NCBI RefSeq assembly: GCF_016086655.4
Contig: NC_052132.2
Coordinates: 19,408,805 to 19,472,804 of the forward strand
Source of the DNA: Lepeophtheirus salmonis
Lineage: Eukaryota > Arthropoda > Copepoda > Siphonostomatoida > Caligidae
Direction: 5' to 3'
Length of the DNA: 64,000 nt
The notes under the pieces were generated by a model. The model was not told where the DNA came from. It saw nothing but the letters and a program-made list of their open reading frames with translations, and did not search any database. Shown piece after piece: positions 30,601 through 45,600 of this stretch. The stretch's first letter is position 1, and every line of letters begins with the position of its first letter. The translations under genes were made by a program, and so were the position numbers.

Positions 30601-33600
30601 ATTAAGACACCTGAGAGAAAAACTAAGATCTGTTCTAGATTCCCTGCTCAAATATAATTTTTTTTTACTTGAATGAATTAGTACAAAATTTTGTGTTCCC
30701 CAGTGTTATTGATGAATCACTTATTGTTTTCAAAATATATCTCAACATACGAGCATGATGAAAAGGATATTTTTTCTTCATTCATTATGTCTTATTTACC
30801 TGCTCTTTCCTATTTACAATACATCTATGTGACATACCTTAATCGATAAATGACTCTATTTTTTTAATAATGATTTTTGAAATAATAAACTGATTCATTT
30901 TAAAGATTTCTTATTACTTTTACCGACCTTATATGAAAAAAAGACCTATCATTAGAAAGTTAGTGATTTTTTCATAAGTTAAATGAAAAATATATCAAAA
31001 AATTTGTCAAGCAATAAAAACTTGAGATAGTTTAATTATATTGTATTTATTTTTTAAGATATATATTTATAAAAAAAAAAAAAAAATACAGATCAAAATC
31101 ATATTAATTTAGATAATTAAAGCTATTTTTATTTTTGAAGAAATTGTGTAAAGGAAAATGTATATAGTTTATTTCTGATTAAAACTAAAGAAAATTTAAG
31201 TTAAAAGTGCTATGGTATCAATATGAAACGTTGGTCATGTTTTGTTCTAAATGTTCAAATTATGAGTATACCTTTTATAATATTTTTGAGACTTACTACA
31301 ATTCTCTGGAGAAGAACCGGAAATAGACGTAAAGGAATGTTATTACTCTCATTGAAAGAAAGATTTGTATTTTTAACGTCATTTAGCATATTTTTTTTAA
31401 TAAAACATTCAATTTTGTAAACGAAGATAATTTTATCTTCTTATTTTTGTAAATTGAGAAATGTTATGAGAAGAAAAGAAATACAAAATTTCATACCTCT
31501 GAAGCGCTGTAGAAGTCTTATTAAAAGCCTCAAACATCATGAAGACCAAATGATTCAGTTCTGCGATGAAAATTTTGAGAAACGCATAGTTCCTTCACGA
31601 ATAAATAATCTATACTTCATCATCGTAAATTATTGTAAGTTTTTTTTACAAAAAAATGCTACTACATGTATATAAGATATTTCTAAAATATTGAATGACA
31701 AAGCTCAATAGACAACGTGCTTAAGATAAATTATTAAAATTATTATTCCTATAAAAGGAAATATATAGGGTAGGGCAGCGAAACGTAGACTGTTAATTAA
31801 TGTTTATTCTCTCATTACTATGGAAAGGTTTAGTGATTATTTTTGATATTCTGTTTTGCCGTCTTCTTACATAAATAAACTAATACACTATACTAATTAT
31901 TTAGTCATTTCATCATCATGAGCGAGTAACAAGCAAAAAAGGCAGTGCATTTTAGATCTCCTAGATGCTGGAATTAATGTGATGAAGATTACGGGCATTA
32001 TTATGAGTTCTAGGAGCCTGTTTTTTAAATTGGCCAAGATGAAAAAAAGAAGAAAAAAAGAGAAGACCTTGCCAGGATGTCAGGAAGTTGAGGGCATAAA
32101 AGAGGGACACATAGTTTTTGTTAAGTTGGGAGAAGAATATAAAGGAAGATCCCACTAAGTCGATGAATCGTCTCGCCAACGACTTATATATGGTTCCTAG
32201 GACCATCAGCAGGTTATAAAGCACAACTTGGGCTTACTTTCTTTCACAAACATCCTATTCCACCTTCTGACAGAAGGTATATAATCCAGGAAACTCGAGA
32301 GGTACAAGAAAATCCTCACATGGATCAATTGTGTCAATTTTATCATACAAAAAGATTTTCACAGTTGATCAATTCCACAATCACTGGAACGACCGCTGGC
32401 TTGCGAAAACACAAGAAGAGGTGCAAGGGATTGAACACGTCAAATATCCGGGTCAAACAATGGTCCTAGGAGTTGTGTCCTCCTATGGAAAGAAGATGCC
32501 TCCGTTCTTATTCAAGTCTGGACAGAAAATTGGCTGAAGATCAACTATCAGGAGGGTAAATACGTGTGGATTCAGGACGGCAAGTGTCAAAAGTTATGCA
32601 CAGATAACATGGCTCGATTCTGGTTCAAAGAGATATGTCCTCCTTCCTGAACAGATTTTATCCAGTTGACTTTTCTATATGGGGGACTTTAGAGAGGAAA
32701 ACACCCAAATGAGGACTCATTGAAGTCCTCCATAATGGCTGCATGGAAAACTTGTCAAAGGATTTTTTCATCATCTCCTGCATGACCTTAAGGTGACGTG
32801 TAAAGGCTGTGATTGATAATAAAGGTAGCCATAATAAGTGAAAAAAGTTTTTGTCTTTATTTTTCGTTAGCATTTTTTTGCCAATTATTGAAAATATCAA
32901 ATGATTGATGTATTTCTAAATCCATCATCTTAAGTCCACGTTTTGCTTCCCTACCTTGTAAATGATATATATGGTCTCCAAAGAAGATTCCTAGGTCAGA
33001 TGGAATAAATGTAATACTTTAATGTTTATTTATACTTAGTGTGTGCAACTCCATCTGACAAATTAAAAGAATATTTAAAAAAAGAAAAATTGGGTTCATT
33101 TCAAGATTGCTTGTTTTAAAAGAGGTAATCTGATTTGAAAGATTGGTTACAACTGAGTATAGCAATATCAAGCAAATTCATTATTTGACATGTTATTTTT
33201 CGAAATAAGAGAACATTTATAATACAAATATATGTATGTATATTTATATTATATTTTCATAATAATTAGATTAAATAAGTGCAGTTATTTTTTTTTCTCT
33301 TTGTTTGTATATATGTTTTATATAAGTAAATTGGATAAGATATATATTTATAAAGTTATTTAGTAAATATTATTTTTGCAATTCTATTTATTTTGCATAT
33401 ATAGAGAATAATTGAAGGAGAAGATTTAAAAGATTAAAGTTTGTTTCCTATCTTTAGGATCTTGATCATCCAACTATGTATGTTCCATGTAGTAGGCATA
33501 TAAATTAATTCAATTTAACTTGTGAATGCATGAGGGGGCCATATGTGACCTCAAAGCTTATTTATATTAAAATATTAATTGCAAGGATATCAAATCCTAT

Positions 33601-36600
33601 GGATTTCAAATATATCATGTTTTTTGGTCATACGTTGCTAAATAGAGCCTTGGTATTTCCCCCCCCCCTTTTTGTGCTCTTTTATGACAATATATTAATT
33701 CATTTTTATTAAAATACATGATTGATATAGTGCTGTGTTTTCTGGAGTCGATTATTTTGATTAATAAAGCCTACGTAAGTGAACCTGGATTTTTGAACCC
33801 CAAATATTATAAATTTGCTCCAAAGTTGTTTTTAAAATAAATATTTGGCCCCAACTTTTGATTTTAATTCTGACATCCTTTAAAATAAATGCATTTGTAT
33901 TTTCTCAATTTTTTAATAAAAGTTTGGTGAATTTGATTTATTTATTCACTTTTTAGTCTTTCTTTTTGTTTCGTTTTAATCTCCCTTTTTTTTAATTTGA
34001 GGTATATGAATTGCCAACAATGTAATATCAACTGTTATTCGCTATATGACACTCAACCTCATCATTTTTTTTTTATGCAGAATTAATTTGATGTCATTAT
34101 TTGGATTTAAACTTCATTTTGTAACTTTTTAATCCACTTTGTATAAAATTGTTATGCATTCAAGGCTTAAGTAGTAATTATTCGTAATTTTAAATATGAT
34201 ATATTGCTTGGAACTTACCATATAAAAATTATTTTGCAGTTTTTATAGGTTGAATCATCGTTGTTGTAATTTGGATTTTGAATTCTTTAATTTTTAGCAA
34301 ATACATTTTTTACTTGGAAACATTATTTTTATTTTGCATAAAAATAGAAGCATATAAAAATATTTTTTTTATTAAAAGTAGATTCCCTCTGGCTTAAATA
34401 TTAACGAAACATTTATTCAAACGTAACTATTAATATTAATTGAAACTGTTCTTTTGGAATTATATTCATTGTTTTTTGGATAGTTCATTTGATATAATTT
34501 TTTTTTTGATAAATTTTGATTCAAATATTTTCATTAAACGAAAAATAAAGATTGATCGGATAAGTCCTTTTGATTTGTAGACACATTGCTCTTTCATGAT
34601 CAATGATATTATATTATATAACGTAAAGTAAATTGTTTTCATCGGGGCTATCAATCACTTTTTGAGATTTTTGAAGACATAATTTTTTTAAATTCCTTTA
34701 ATAAAAACTCTCTTTTATAATTTGTGTATTTTTTAACCTTAAAGTAAGATCTTATTGCTACCAAAAAAAGACGTTTATAAAGAGACAAAAAAGCAAAAGA
34801 AAAATGAATTTTCTTCTTTATGTGTTTTTATTGTACTTCAAGATAGTTAAAAAATTACTATATATATAACTCTTTTCTAAATGCAAATATGTGTTGCAAT
34901 ATGTTATATATTTCTCCCCTAAAATCGAAAAAAAACAACACATTGTTTTTCAAAATATGATCCAACAATGTCAACAGGCTTTTACATACGTTTAAACCAT
35001 TTTACCAATAGAAAATTTATAAGTTTAAGTTTTGACGCAGTTTGTTCACATAAATGTTATTTAGGTATGCATATTTATTAATAGTGATGCTTTAGACAGA
35101 TAGTATTCACATATTACATATATGTAGCATCGCTATTTATTATGATGGAATCGTTACTGTTATTTTTATGTCCTAATAAAACATAATACCCTCTTGTTTG
35201 TCTGCATATTTGGAACATTTTTGTATGAATGCTGATATACAGGGTTGTTAAAAATTACTCTCACATCAAAATTGACTCATATCTACAAGGGTGTTTCTAA
35301 TTTGCATGCAAAGGGTTGCCCAGATAAATTGGATAACATTTTGAAGGCTTATTACAAACAAACTGGATGGGCTAGAACAATATTTTTTAGTATTATTTAA
35401 ATGTAATATTCAATTATTCATAATGAAGCAGGCCCGGGCAACCTCGTGCAGATCCAGCTTTTCCATTCTACGGGTAATATACTTCTTGAGGGCCTCCATA
35501 ATACTTGACACAGGACTCACGCTCAACCCTCCTATAGGGATTGAAATCGTATGCGTTTAGGTCTGGGACGTTTGCAGGCCAAAAATCCGGGCTCCAAAAG
35601 TGGCCAAGACGTTCTGCACTTTTTGGCATTGTTACCAGTGCCCTGTCTTTTTGGAAGGTGTAATTTATTTCTTGGGATACTCTATCCATCCATGGAATGT
35701 AAATTGAAAGTTCAAAGCCAGAAACCAACAAAATGACAAAGCTGGATCTGCACGAGGTCACCCAGTCCTGCCAAAGCTTTCACAGAAAAGTTATTATATA
35801 ATTTCAAATTTTGGTGACTTTTTTAAATGATTAAAACAATTTCTTAATTCAAAAAATGCTAATTCTAAATTTAAAAAAACAAGGTTTTTCCAACGACCAA
35901 AATAATGTAGGAAAATACTGAACCTAATCATATTGTGAACTAGGGAACTAATACCGAAAATATTAAACTCATTATTTATTTCAATTGACACAAATACTCT
36001 ATAAAACTGTTTTTTATTTATAGCTTTCACTTTTTTTATCATTTCAAATTTTTTAGGCCCGCAGAGAAAAATTTATGAATACACTAGGGTGGCCCTTAAG
36101 AAAAGATGTTTTACTTCTCTAAGCCTTCAATTTTGTTCCTTTTATAATAAAAATTATCTTTGCATAGTTTTTTTTTCTTCAAAATTAATATTAATTTTAA
36201 ATCGTTTCCTGTTTCTAAAGGATTTGTCTTTCATGAAAAATTATTACATAAATCTTGTATATATATTATTTTTTTGCTAATAACATAACTTAATATCTTT
36301 TAATATGCACAAATCTTTCAATTTTTGACACATAAATATATTTTTACTATATTCACCGATTGAAGGCGTGACAGAATTCAAGTAAAACATTGATTTTTAA
36401 ACGCAAAATAAGAGCCACCCTAATATACATCCATACATCCTTTTCTCAATTATTCTTCCTTTGAGTCTATGTAGAAAAAAACATAATATAAAAAAACAAA
36501 AAAACATTGAAAAATTTAATATTTATAAATAAAATTTACCTGAAGTTTTTTATGTGGCGATATAAAAAACATCTTGTGAATGGAAAATACTTAAGTGATA

Positions 36601-39600
36601 AGTAAAGATCCTTTCACATATAAAAAAACAACAACTTGTTTTTAAATTCATGTAGAATAGGCGAAAAATATATCGAAAACTTAAGATAAAATGTGTAAGA
36701 ATTTAACATTAGAAAGACTGACATTAAGTCCCCTTTTTACTTGTGATTTTTAAATATATCACACATTTTAAGTACTAGTTTATTGAATCCTTTTTTTTTT
36801 TTTTTTTTTTTTTAAATTTCAACGTTACATGGATAGGTTTTTAAATCAATAAATTTTTTTTATAATATTTGTTCAATATAGACGTATAAATTTTGAAAAT
36901 AAAGCCTCATAGTATGACTATGATAAGTTTATTATTCAAGAAGAAATCAACATATATATATATTTTAAAACGGTTCGACCGGTTCATTTTTCTAGGGTTA
37001 AAAAATATATTTTATACTAAATATAGATAAAAACCATTTATCGTTTAAATTTACATTTTATACATTTTTACTTGGATATATATCAATCCTAAAACTTTAT
37101 GGATTTTAGAATAAAATATCAAAGACGACATGTATTTTTTAAAGAAATATGTTTATTAATTAATTATATATGCACAGCTCTATCTAGAAAGACCCAGTCA
37201 AAAAAATAAATAAAGACATTAGTCATGACACATGACTTTTGAGGTGGGATACCACATTTATCGTACGTGTACATGTATATAGATTTATAAATGTTTTAGA
37301 TGTATTTATGAAAGAAAACCTTCAAAAATGTATAAATTATTCCTACTATTAACAGAGAAATTGACGATATTAAAATAAAAATCTCGATAGTGCAATCAAT
37401 TCACCATAACTGTTTTCTTCTACACTTTGAGCTACAGCAACAATATTTTCAGTTGTTCTTGAGCGACGTGCACGGATTTTATTCTTCAGATCATTAACCT
37501 GTCCCAACAGCTCCAATTTTTCCACCAATTTTTCTATTGTGGTCCGAAAAGGTACTTCACGACGACCCCAAAAATGTTTTAGTTTGACAAACCGTCTCTG
37601 CCATGTTTTCACCATTATTATTATAATGGACTTTAATCATTTCAATGCGTTGTTGAAGCGTGTATTGTTCCATTTTTATTAATGGCGTTGTTTGATTCTG
37701 TCAAATGTAAACAAATGGGAGCTTCAAAAGTGGCATCTACCGAAATAGCGGGCTATTCAAAATGACACCTCATTTGGGAAAACCTTGTAGTACATAAATG
37801 CCTGATTTTATATTTTCAATATAAGTATTTATTTCCTTTATTTTTCAAAAAGTGCAGAGTTATTTTTTTATATTTTTGTCAATATAGTCAAATGACTTAT
37901 ATTATTTGTCCCTGTGTTGAGCTTTAAAGGGGGAAATAGTTGCACATTTTCTAGCCACATACTTTAAGGTTCATAGTCAAAAAAGTTTATGAACCAATGT
38001 TTTAAAACATACATTTATTGTATTTATATTTGCTATCGAGCAAAAACATGATCAGTGAAACCTTTAACACATATCGGGTTGACCTCAGTGGCATTTTTAA
38101 TACTTAAAATTTTTAGGGTATAATTACAATTCAGTTAAATATTTTGGAATTAAATTCATTAATTCGATTATATTAATTAATACTTATCATTTACGTTGAA
38201 AATGAAACATATATAACTTTATGTTAATCCATTTGGCTCAAAACAATTAATTACTTGTTTACAATTAGTCATATGATCCACTTAATTTCATTTAATTTTG
38301 GAATACTCATCCTAACATTGCCAATATATTAATATAAAATAAGAAAACTAAAAACTTCATTGAAAAAATTAATTAAAATCTATCTGATATACAGGTTGTA
38401 ATATTAGGTTTGATTTTAATGTTGGCAACAATATAAAGCATTTTTTATCTCGGTATTAGGTCCCATATAATATCCTTTATTTCGTTTTTTGTTTTTTTTT
38501 CAATTAGACACATTTTTTATGAATTGTTATCAAGATAACGTTATATATAATTTTATTTTTCGATTGCTGCAATGTTTAATAACACTTCTTAATCACTTTG
38601 ATTTTCATCATTACGGTTCAATAATGGCAAAATAGAGTGTTGAATTGACAACTTTATTCAAAAAAGGTTTCTAAGCCAATGATTGTTGAAGGTTTTAATC
38701 ATCATAAACGGATTCTAAGGCTTAAATCGAAATTCTATGTAATTCTAGGTTTCAAACCACCGACAAAAATAATCAAACTTACGAAAAAGCTATATAGTTT
38801 TGACTAATTAAAAGAAGAGTTGCTGAGAATATGACTTGAAATACGTGTGCCATATTTTTCTAGTTGTTAATATGAAAAGGGGGGGTTGGATTCTCTAAAG
38901 CTGTAATAATAATTCTTTTAATATTTATATGAGAATGTTTGTGCAAAAATTATTTATTAGAGCATGTGTTTCATCTTCTATCAACTTGCAACTAATCTAC
39001 CAAACGTAGTGGGCTTTTTTACCAAATCTTTATAAAATTTCGGGGTTGCTATGTAATTTTCGGTTCATTTAATTTTCACATATCAGCAGGTCATATTATA
39101 TGCAACTCTAGTTAGAAATAAAAGCAAGTTAAAAGTTGCTAGACTGTTTTTATTTATATACCGATGTTCACAATTCATAAAGCAAATGAAGTTATCAACG
39201 GTTTATCTATAAAATCTATATTATCCGATTTTTTATGTGACCAATTCAGATCGAACTTTATTATAACACCAATTATTATTAATTTTTTTTAAATATTTAT
39301 CTTTCACTTTTTTTTCATATGCATATATATTTGAAACTCAGGCTTTATAACTTATATCTATATCATTTACTAATCTATTGTAACTACTTTCTTGTGTAAA
39401 ACATATTATCTTAATTACAAAAGAACAAAAGAACAACGGTAATTAAAAATAAAAAAGAAAAGTATTTGAAAAAAATTAATTACATATTTTTGCTTTATTT
39501 CAATGATTAACAAGAAGTGTTTCAATCTTCTCATTTAAGTCAAGTATTCCCCGTTCTGTTCGGTAACCTGTTCCCAAAGATAATCTAACAACATAATGCC

Positions 39601-42600
39601 CTTTTCGTAGGAGCTTCTGTCCTATTGGTAAATAGAAAGGAACAGGAGGTGCCGGATCTGAAATGTAGGGGGGATGCATATGAAACTCCCATCCAAGCTC
39701 CTTGAGCTTATGGCTCGTCATCAAAGATGTGTGCAGTCTGGCGTTGTCTTAATGAAACACGATTTCTCTTGTATTCATAAATGCTTGTCATTTCTTTATC
39801 GATCGTCAGCTTCAAGCGGCCGACTTGTTCAATTCAGTAGCAATTCGAATATAGAAATTTGGCCGATGATATATTTTTGCTTCAGCTCGTGCGGCACTTA
39901 AACATCAAGTACCCAGCCTTCTGCATTTGGTTCAAAACGGTTTCATGACCCATGTTCAGCTCCTGAATAATGCTACGACTGTTAACTTGACGGTCTATCC
40001 CGATGTTTTCCATGATTTTATCGACATTTTCGACGACAGGCCTGCAGTGTCCGGCGCATAATCCACCTTCACTATACCTGAACAAAATTGCTAGAACCAT
40101 TGTAGTTCAACACGAACATAAATGTATCAATCCTGTGTACATCGCAAATTTTCTTGGTCACTTTCGAAGCATGTTTCCCATTCAGGGCGTAGAAATGTAA
40201 AATATGGCGAATTTTTTTCCTTCATATCTCCATACACTACACACTACGTAACCGGCCAAGCTCAATATTGCGGTTTTAGTTTATATTCACACATTTACAA
40301 CACCTTATGGTATGAACCAATGTGATCAAAAATTTACAAATTATATACTTATTTAAAAAAAGAGCTGGGAATACAAAATTAATTTTTCCCAAACCTAATA
40401 TTTGTCACATTAACATATATCCATTGAGAATTGTAAGAGATTGAAGTTCCTCCTCAATCCATTCCCATAATAATTTTATGCTTAACTTGAATCTGCAGCA
40501 TCTATTTATGTATACACTAAATATAAATCCGGTTATTAATGACAATGTCCTCATATTTTCATTTAGTTCCGGAGGCATAAAAAAGCCAGTTCCTTTAAAG
40601 AACTGAATTAATTTGATTCCCAAGAAAAGTGAAATAGTTTAAAACCGGTTTTGGAATGACAGACCGAAACTATTGTTATGACGGTCCTTATTTATTTGGT
40701 ACAATTCAGTCTTTCAGACTATAAAATCTTAGAACAGATTCTTATCTTTCAATCTTTGGAATTTTTTTCAAAAAGTCCTTGTTTTATTAAAGCAAATAAG
40801 ATATTAGCCTTTACATTTGCTGAAGACCATTACACATATCTTAAAAAAAAAATCGTTTTTTCATTAAATGCAATGTAATATGTATGTATAAGTTATATTT
40901 TACTTAGTTCTGGGATTTGTTTATATCATATAACGGGGGGGGAACTACCTTTAATGTTGTCACGAATGATCGATCTATTTTACTTGTTCAAAGACTAAAT
41001 AGTGAGATTGGTTAGGACCGGACTAAATTAGATTGCGGTCCTAGGTCATAAATAAAGGCCGACACAACATTAACTCGTAAATACTGGGGGTATCTGCTTA
41101 TTGCAGCTTTTTGGATGAAAAAAATCTCCCTTGTACGGAATATTTTAATACTAAAATCTGTTGAATGGGAAAAATTATTTTTGAAAGTCTACTTTTTATT
41201 GTTTTATTCATCATCTATTACTTGAAATAATGTCTGCTAGACAAGATACTAGTAAAATAATTGTAAAATTTAATCTTAATCGGGTATTTACTTAATTTTT
41301 AATTAGGTCATTCCAATTTTGTAAAATTAAAATTATTGGAAATTAACCAATATTTATTCAGCAACCTTTTTAATTGCAAGTTTGTATGATTAATAATAAC
41401 TAAAAGTTTTAAGTCCGGGTATTAAATCAGATGCTTACTGAGACGCTCCAAATCCAAAATTATAGACTTCATTTATATGAATATATAGAAGTAGTATGAA
41501 TGAACTCATCAACAACTAAAAAATTCTTGTTTATCTCTATATACAGTTTTTACCATTTATTATTTTATTATCAAAAAATGCGATATGAGAGTAATACACT
41601 CCAATACGGGGGGACCCAGAATAATTCCAAACACCACGTTATGCGGGGACATCTTGTACTATAATTAAAAACAATTATAGAAGAGGAAAGCCGGACTCGC
41701 ATATGGAATATATATTCTATATATATATGTAACTTGATAGTTATGTTAACTCTGTTTCCTTTCTCCTATTTGAAAATATTTAATGCAATCAATTCATTAA
41801 ATGTGTAATAAAACCTTTATTTCTTATTAATTCTTGTATTATTAAATTAGTTTATATTTTGTATATCTTAGAATATTATATGAGTACATTATATACTCAT
41901 ATGAAAGTAAAACTTTCTAGTCTAATTCCATCTTTTAGTAGCTTGAGCATAAAAAAAAGGTTTAGAAAACTTTACATTTAGTAAATGAACATTTATGTAT
42001 GTTGGTAATACTCTGGATACAAGGATCCATAAAAATACTTTGAAAGGGAGGGAGAAATAACCTTTCTCCATGAAAGGGAAATTTGGTAATGAGGATGTAT
42101 ACACAAAAAAACGAAAGAGACATAAATATTTATTTTAATTATAGTCGTATAATTCTCATATATTACCTATAAAAAGACTGGTTATATATTATAAGCTTAT
42201 AATATTGCCACATATTTAATTTTTTTTTTTTTTTGACAAATATGACATTGGCACTAACAAAGTTGAAATAATAAATCAATAATAATAGTAGAGTTTTGAC
42301 TAATTTTCTTTATCAAAACCTCTCTTATTCCTCTGGTGTAAATAAACACCCAAGAGACACAAAAAAACTTTATAATATTTTGTGTGCATTAAACTTGTAC
42401 TCCACGCAATGTTTTAGGGTACTACATATATTTAATAATTTAACTTACTTTTTGTTTCATAAGTCATTTAAAAATTAACTTGAATGGGTTTTTATAAGTT
42501 ACAAAATGTATAAATTAATCTCAAATTATATTTTCTAATTGGTTAAAAAATGAAATATAAATATAAAACCATGTGTATTTTTAACAAAGTTATGAATTAT

Positions 42601-45600
42601 ATTTAACAACACTTGACCCTAAAAAAAATCAAACTTTTTGTAAGTGTCTTTTATGTCGAAATTATGTTAGCAATGCTGACAATAGAAAGCAAATCCACTA
42701 ATTCCCTTGATCTGAATTTAGAACAAGATAACAACTTTCCTTATTGCAAAATATTTGAAAAAGAAAAAGTTCATTTTAAGAGTAACTTTCAATACTGATT
42801 TCAGTAGACAAACCCTTTTATCAAATAATTAATTTGTCACACACTTCTAGTATTCAATTTTTGATGATATGGTTATTCTTAAGTTTCTTTCGGTTATTTA
42901 CAAATTTTGAAAATAATTAAATATGTTTTAAATAAAGTTTGTTATGATTTTCTTTTTTTCTTTAGTTATTGTAAAGAAATTAAATTACAAACTATATTTT
43001 TTGTTTATGGTTCCCAGTCCCCCTTATTTTTTATTTTAATACTCTTTACATATTTAAGAGATTTTGTCCTAATTTGTGGTTATATTTTGTCACCATTAGC
43101 AAGTGGTTTATGGATGGAATGATTACTGGACTTAGTGTTTTAATTCTATCAATCAAATTTAGATTGTGCATTTCATAGTAATTTTCTAATATCCGTTTCT
43201 TCTTTTTCTTGCATTCCTTATTTAGATAACACTTTCTCTCATTTTCTATAAGTTATTTTGTTATAATATCTGATTATTTATGTATCCCACCAATCAATAT
43301 AATAAAAAGTAAATAGAACGGTACTGGGAGATGTCTTACTCTGTATATAAAATGTCTAATTTTATAATAAGTAATTAATTTACAAATTTATCTATCCTTT
43401 ACAAGTTCAAAAAAATAGATTTTGTCCTACTGTCCTAGATTATTAATTTACAGATATAAAATATATAGTATATAAGTATAAAACTTTTATAGTATTTTAT
43501 GTTCCAACTGGGAAGGGTAAATATAGTTTCATATTGGTAAAATATCACTTTTAAGTCATTACTTGAGTTAGGGTTTAAAGATATATAAGGAAAAGGGAAT
43601 ATGCTTCATATCTAATTTTGTCTCTGTTTTTTTTTTTTTTTAATAAATAATAACTGTCCTTACAATAATACGTTTTCTCCTTCAACAACTTGCTAAAAGT
43701 TGATTTTTTAAATAATTTTATAATGTAAGTAATTTAAATATGTAGATTTTTTTTTTCTTTGCAAAATATTTATTTTTATTACAAGAGAATATTAATTTTG
43801 TATGCTTGCTTTAAATTAAGTGGTCTACTATTAAAGCTACTTTTTTGGTAAACTTCTTCTTTGAAATAGTATATGCAAGAAACATGCACTCATGTTTGTA
43901 TAAATGATCATCATTATAGAGAAATATATATATATATATTGACGACAAACGACAGTTTGACATTGTGATGCAGAAGAATTAGGCTGCTATATAAGGGATT
44001 GAATAGGGATGTCTGCTTGAAGGTCAAGTTCAAACTATACAACCTTACTCATTGGGTTTTTACATAACCTGACTTAATTGAATGTATTAAATGATTAGTC
44101 AAAACAATATCTCTAAAGGAAGAAAAACATTAGCTCCATATTGGGTTAATTAACTTGTTAATACTGTGACAATTGTCTTTTTTCCAATATTTATCCCTCT
44201 CTGTATCTTTTTTACTATTTTCCTCTTTGTTAACAGCTGAAATTTAGATCAAAATACCACCAAAAACTTTGTTTCGTATTAAAAAGCTAAAAACAAAATT
44301 GAAACATGTTTTTTGCACAGTTTGAATGAATTAATATTTTTTTCTTTTTAGCTACGGAAATATCGAAGGTTTTAAGTTTGGTCAATAAGCTTAAAGCTTA
44401 TATAATTTCCAACCAAAAAATAAAAAGTTGTGCTATTAATTTAAAGAAAAGAACATTATCAATTATTTTTGCTGACTGATCAATATTCAAGAAAACAATT
44501 ATAGTCTTATTTAATGAAAACACGTCGCATTTGTATCTATAAAAAATATTTTACAACTAATCTCATTCAATTTAGAAAATAAAACAACTTATTCATGAAA
44601 TCTTATTTTTTTTTTTTGTTAAATTGAGAGTTACAAAACTTATATCACCTTTCTCTCAATATATATATGTATTATTTTTGCTGATTCATTGGTTTTCATC
44701 GTATAGATTTTTCTTATACAAAAGAAAAAGCTCATACACATAGATTTTTTTGAGAAAAAAGTAGATCAGAATTTCATATACGAAATTTTATTAGTTGAAT
44801 TGCAATGTAAGAGTAGATTGTGTATATTTACAATAAAAAATAATGCCATAACGATATGCTGCTTGCCAAAAACGTTTTTGTAAGTGTTATAAAATTAATT
44901 CAAACTATATCAATAAATATAAGTTCCACACTTTTTGTATAAACACATATACAGGGTGGTGCACGATTAGAAATGGGAGGATGCATAAGTGTGTTTTAAG
45001 CCATAGGAGGATGAAGTAGGTATATAAATACAATAAAGTCCAGTAAACAAACTTTTATTTTGTTATTTTTGACTAAATTTGATTTAAAAAGCCCTTGCAA
45101 GAAGGCAAACGAGTAAAATGTTTTCGAGACACCCAATACCTCAAAAGCAAATACAGAGATCGTCAGATTCAAAACATGAATTGATGAGCGTATTAGCTCT
45201 GAAAATAGTGCTAATATAAAGTAAAGAAGAAAAAATATTATCTATACATTGTGCTCAGCAATGAAATAAATGTAGACCTCGTTAAAACTCTCAAACTAAA
45301 TTCTTGTAACGGGTCCACATATAATCAGATTTGGGTATGTTAGCCAATTTATGTTATGGTACCCAAAATAATAAATTAAGTACTACTCCCAAACAATACC
45401 TTGACTCGCTTAAAGCTGCCATCACGAGGGAGTTGAATTTATTTCTTCTGTAAAAAATTATAAACATATAAATTTATGTATGAAAATCGATTGCTTTAGC
45501 GGTACCACACCAAGCATGTTCACAAAAGTCCAAACGCTGATCTCATTTTTCTACTAATATTTCCAATAAATTGACCGATATTTCAGCAATTTTGTGTTAG

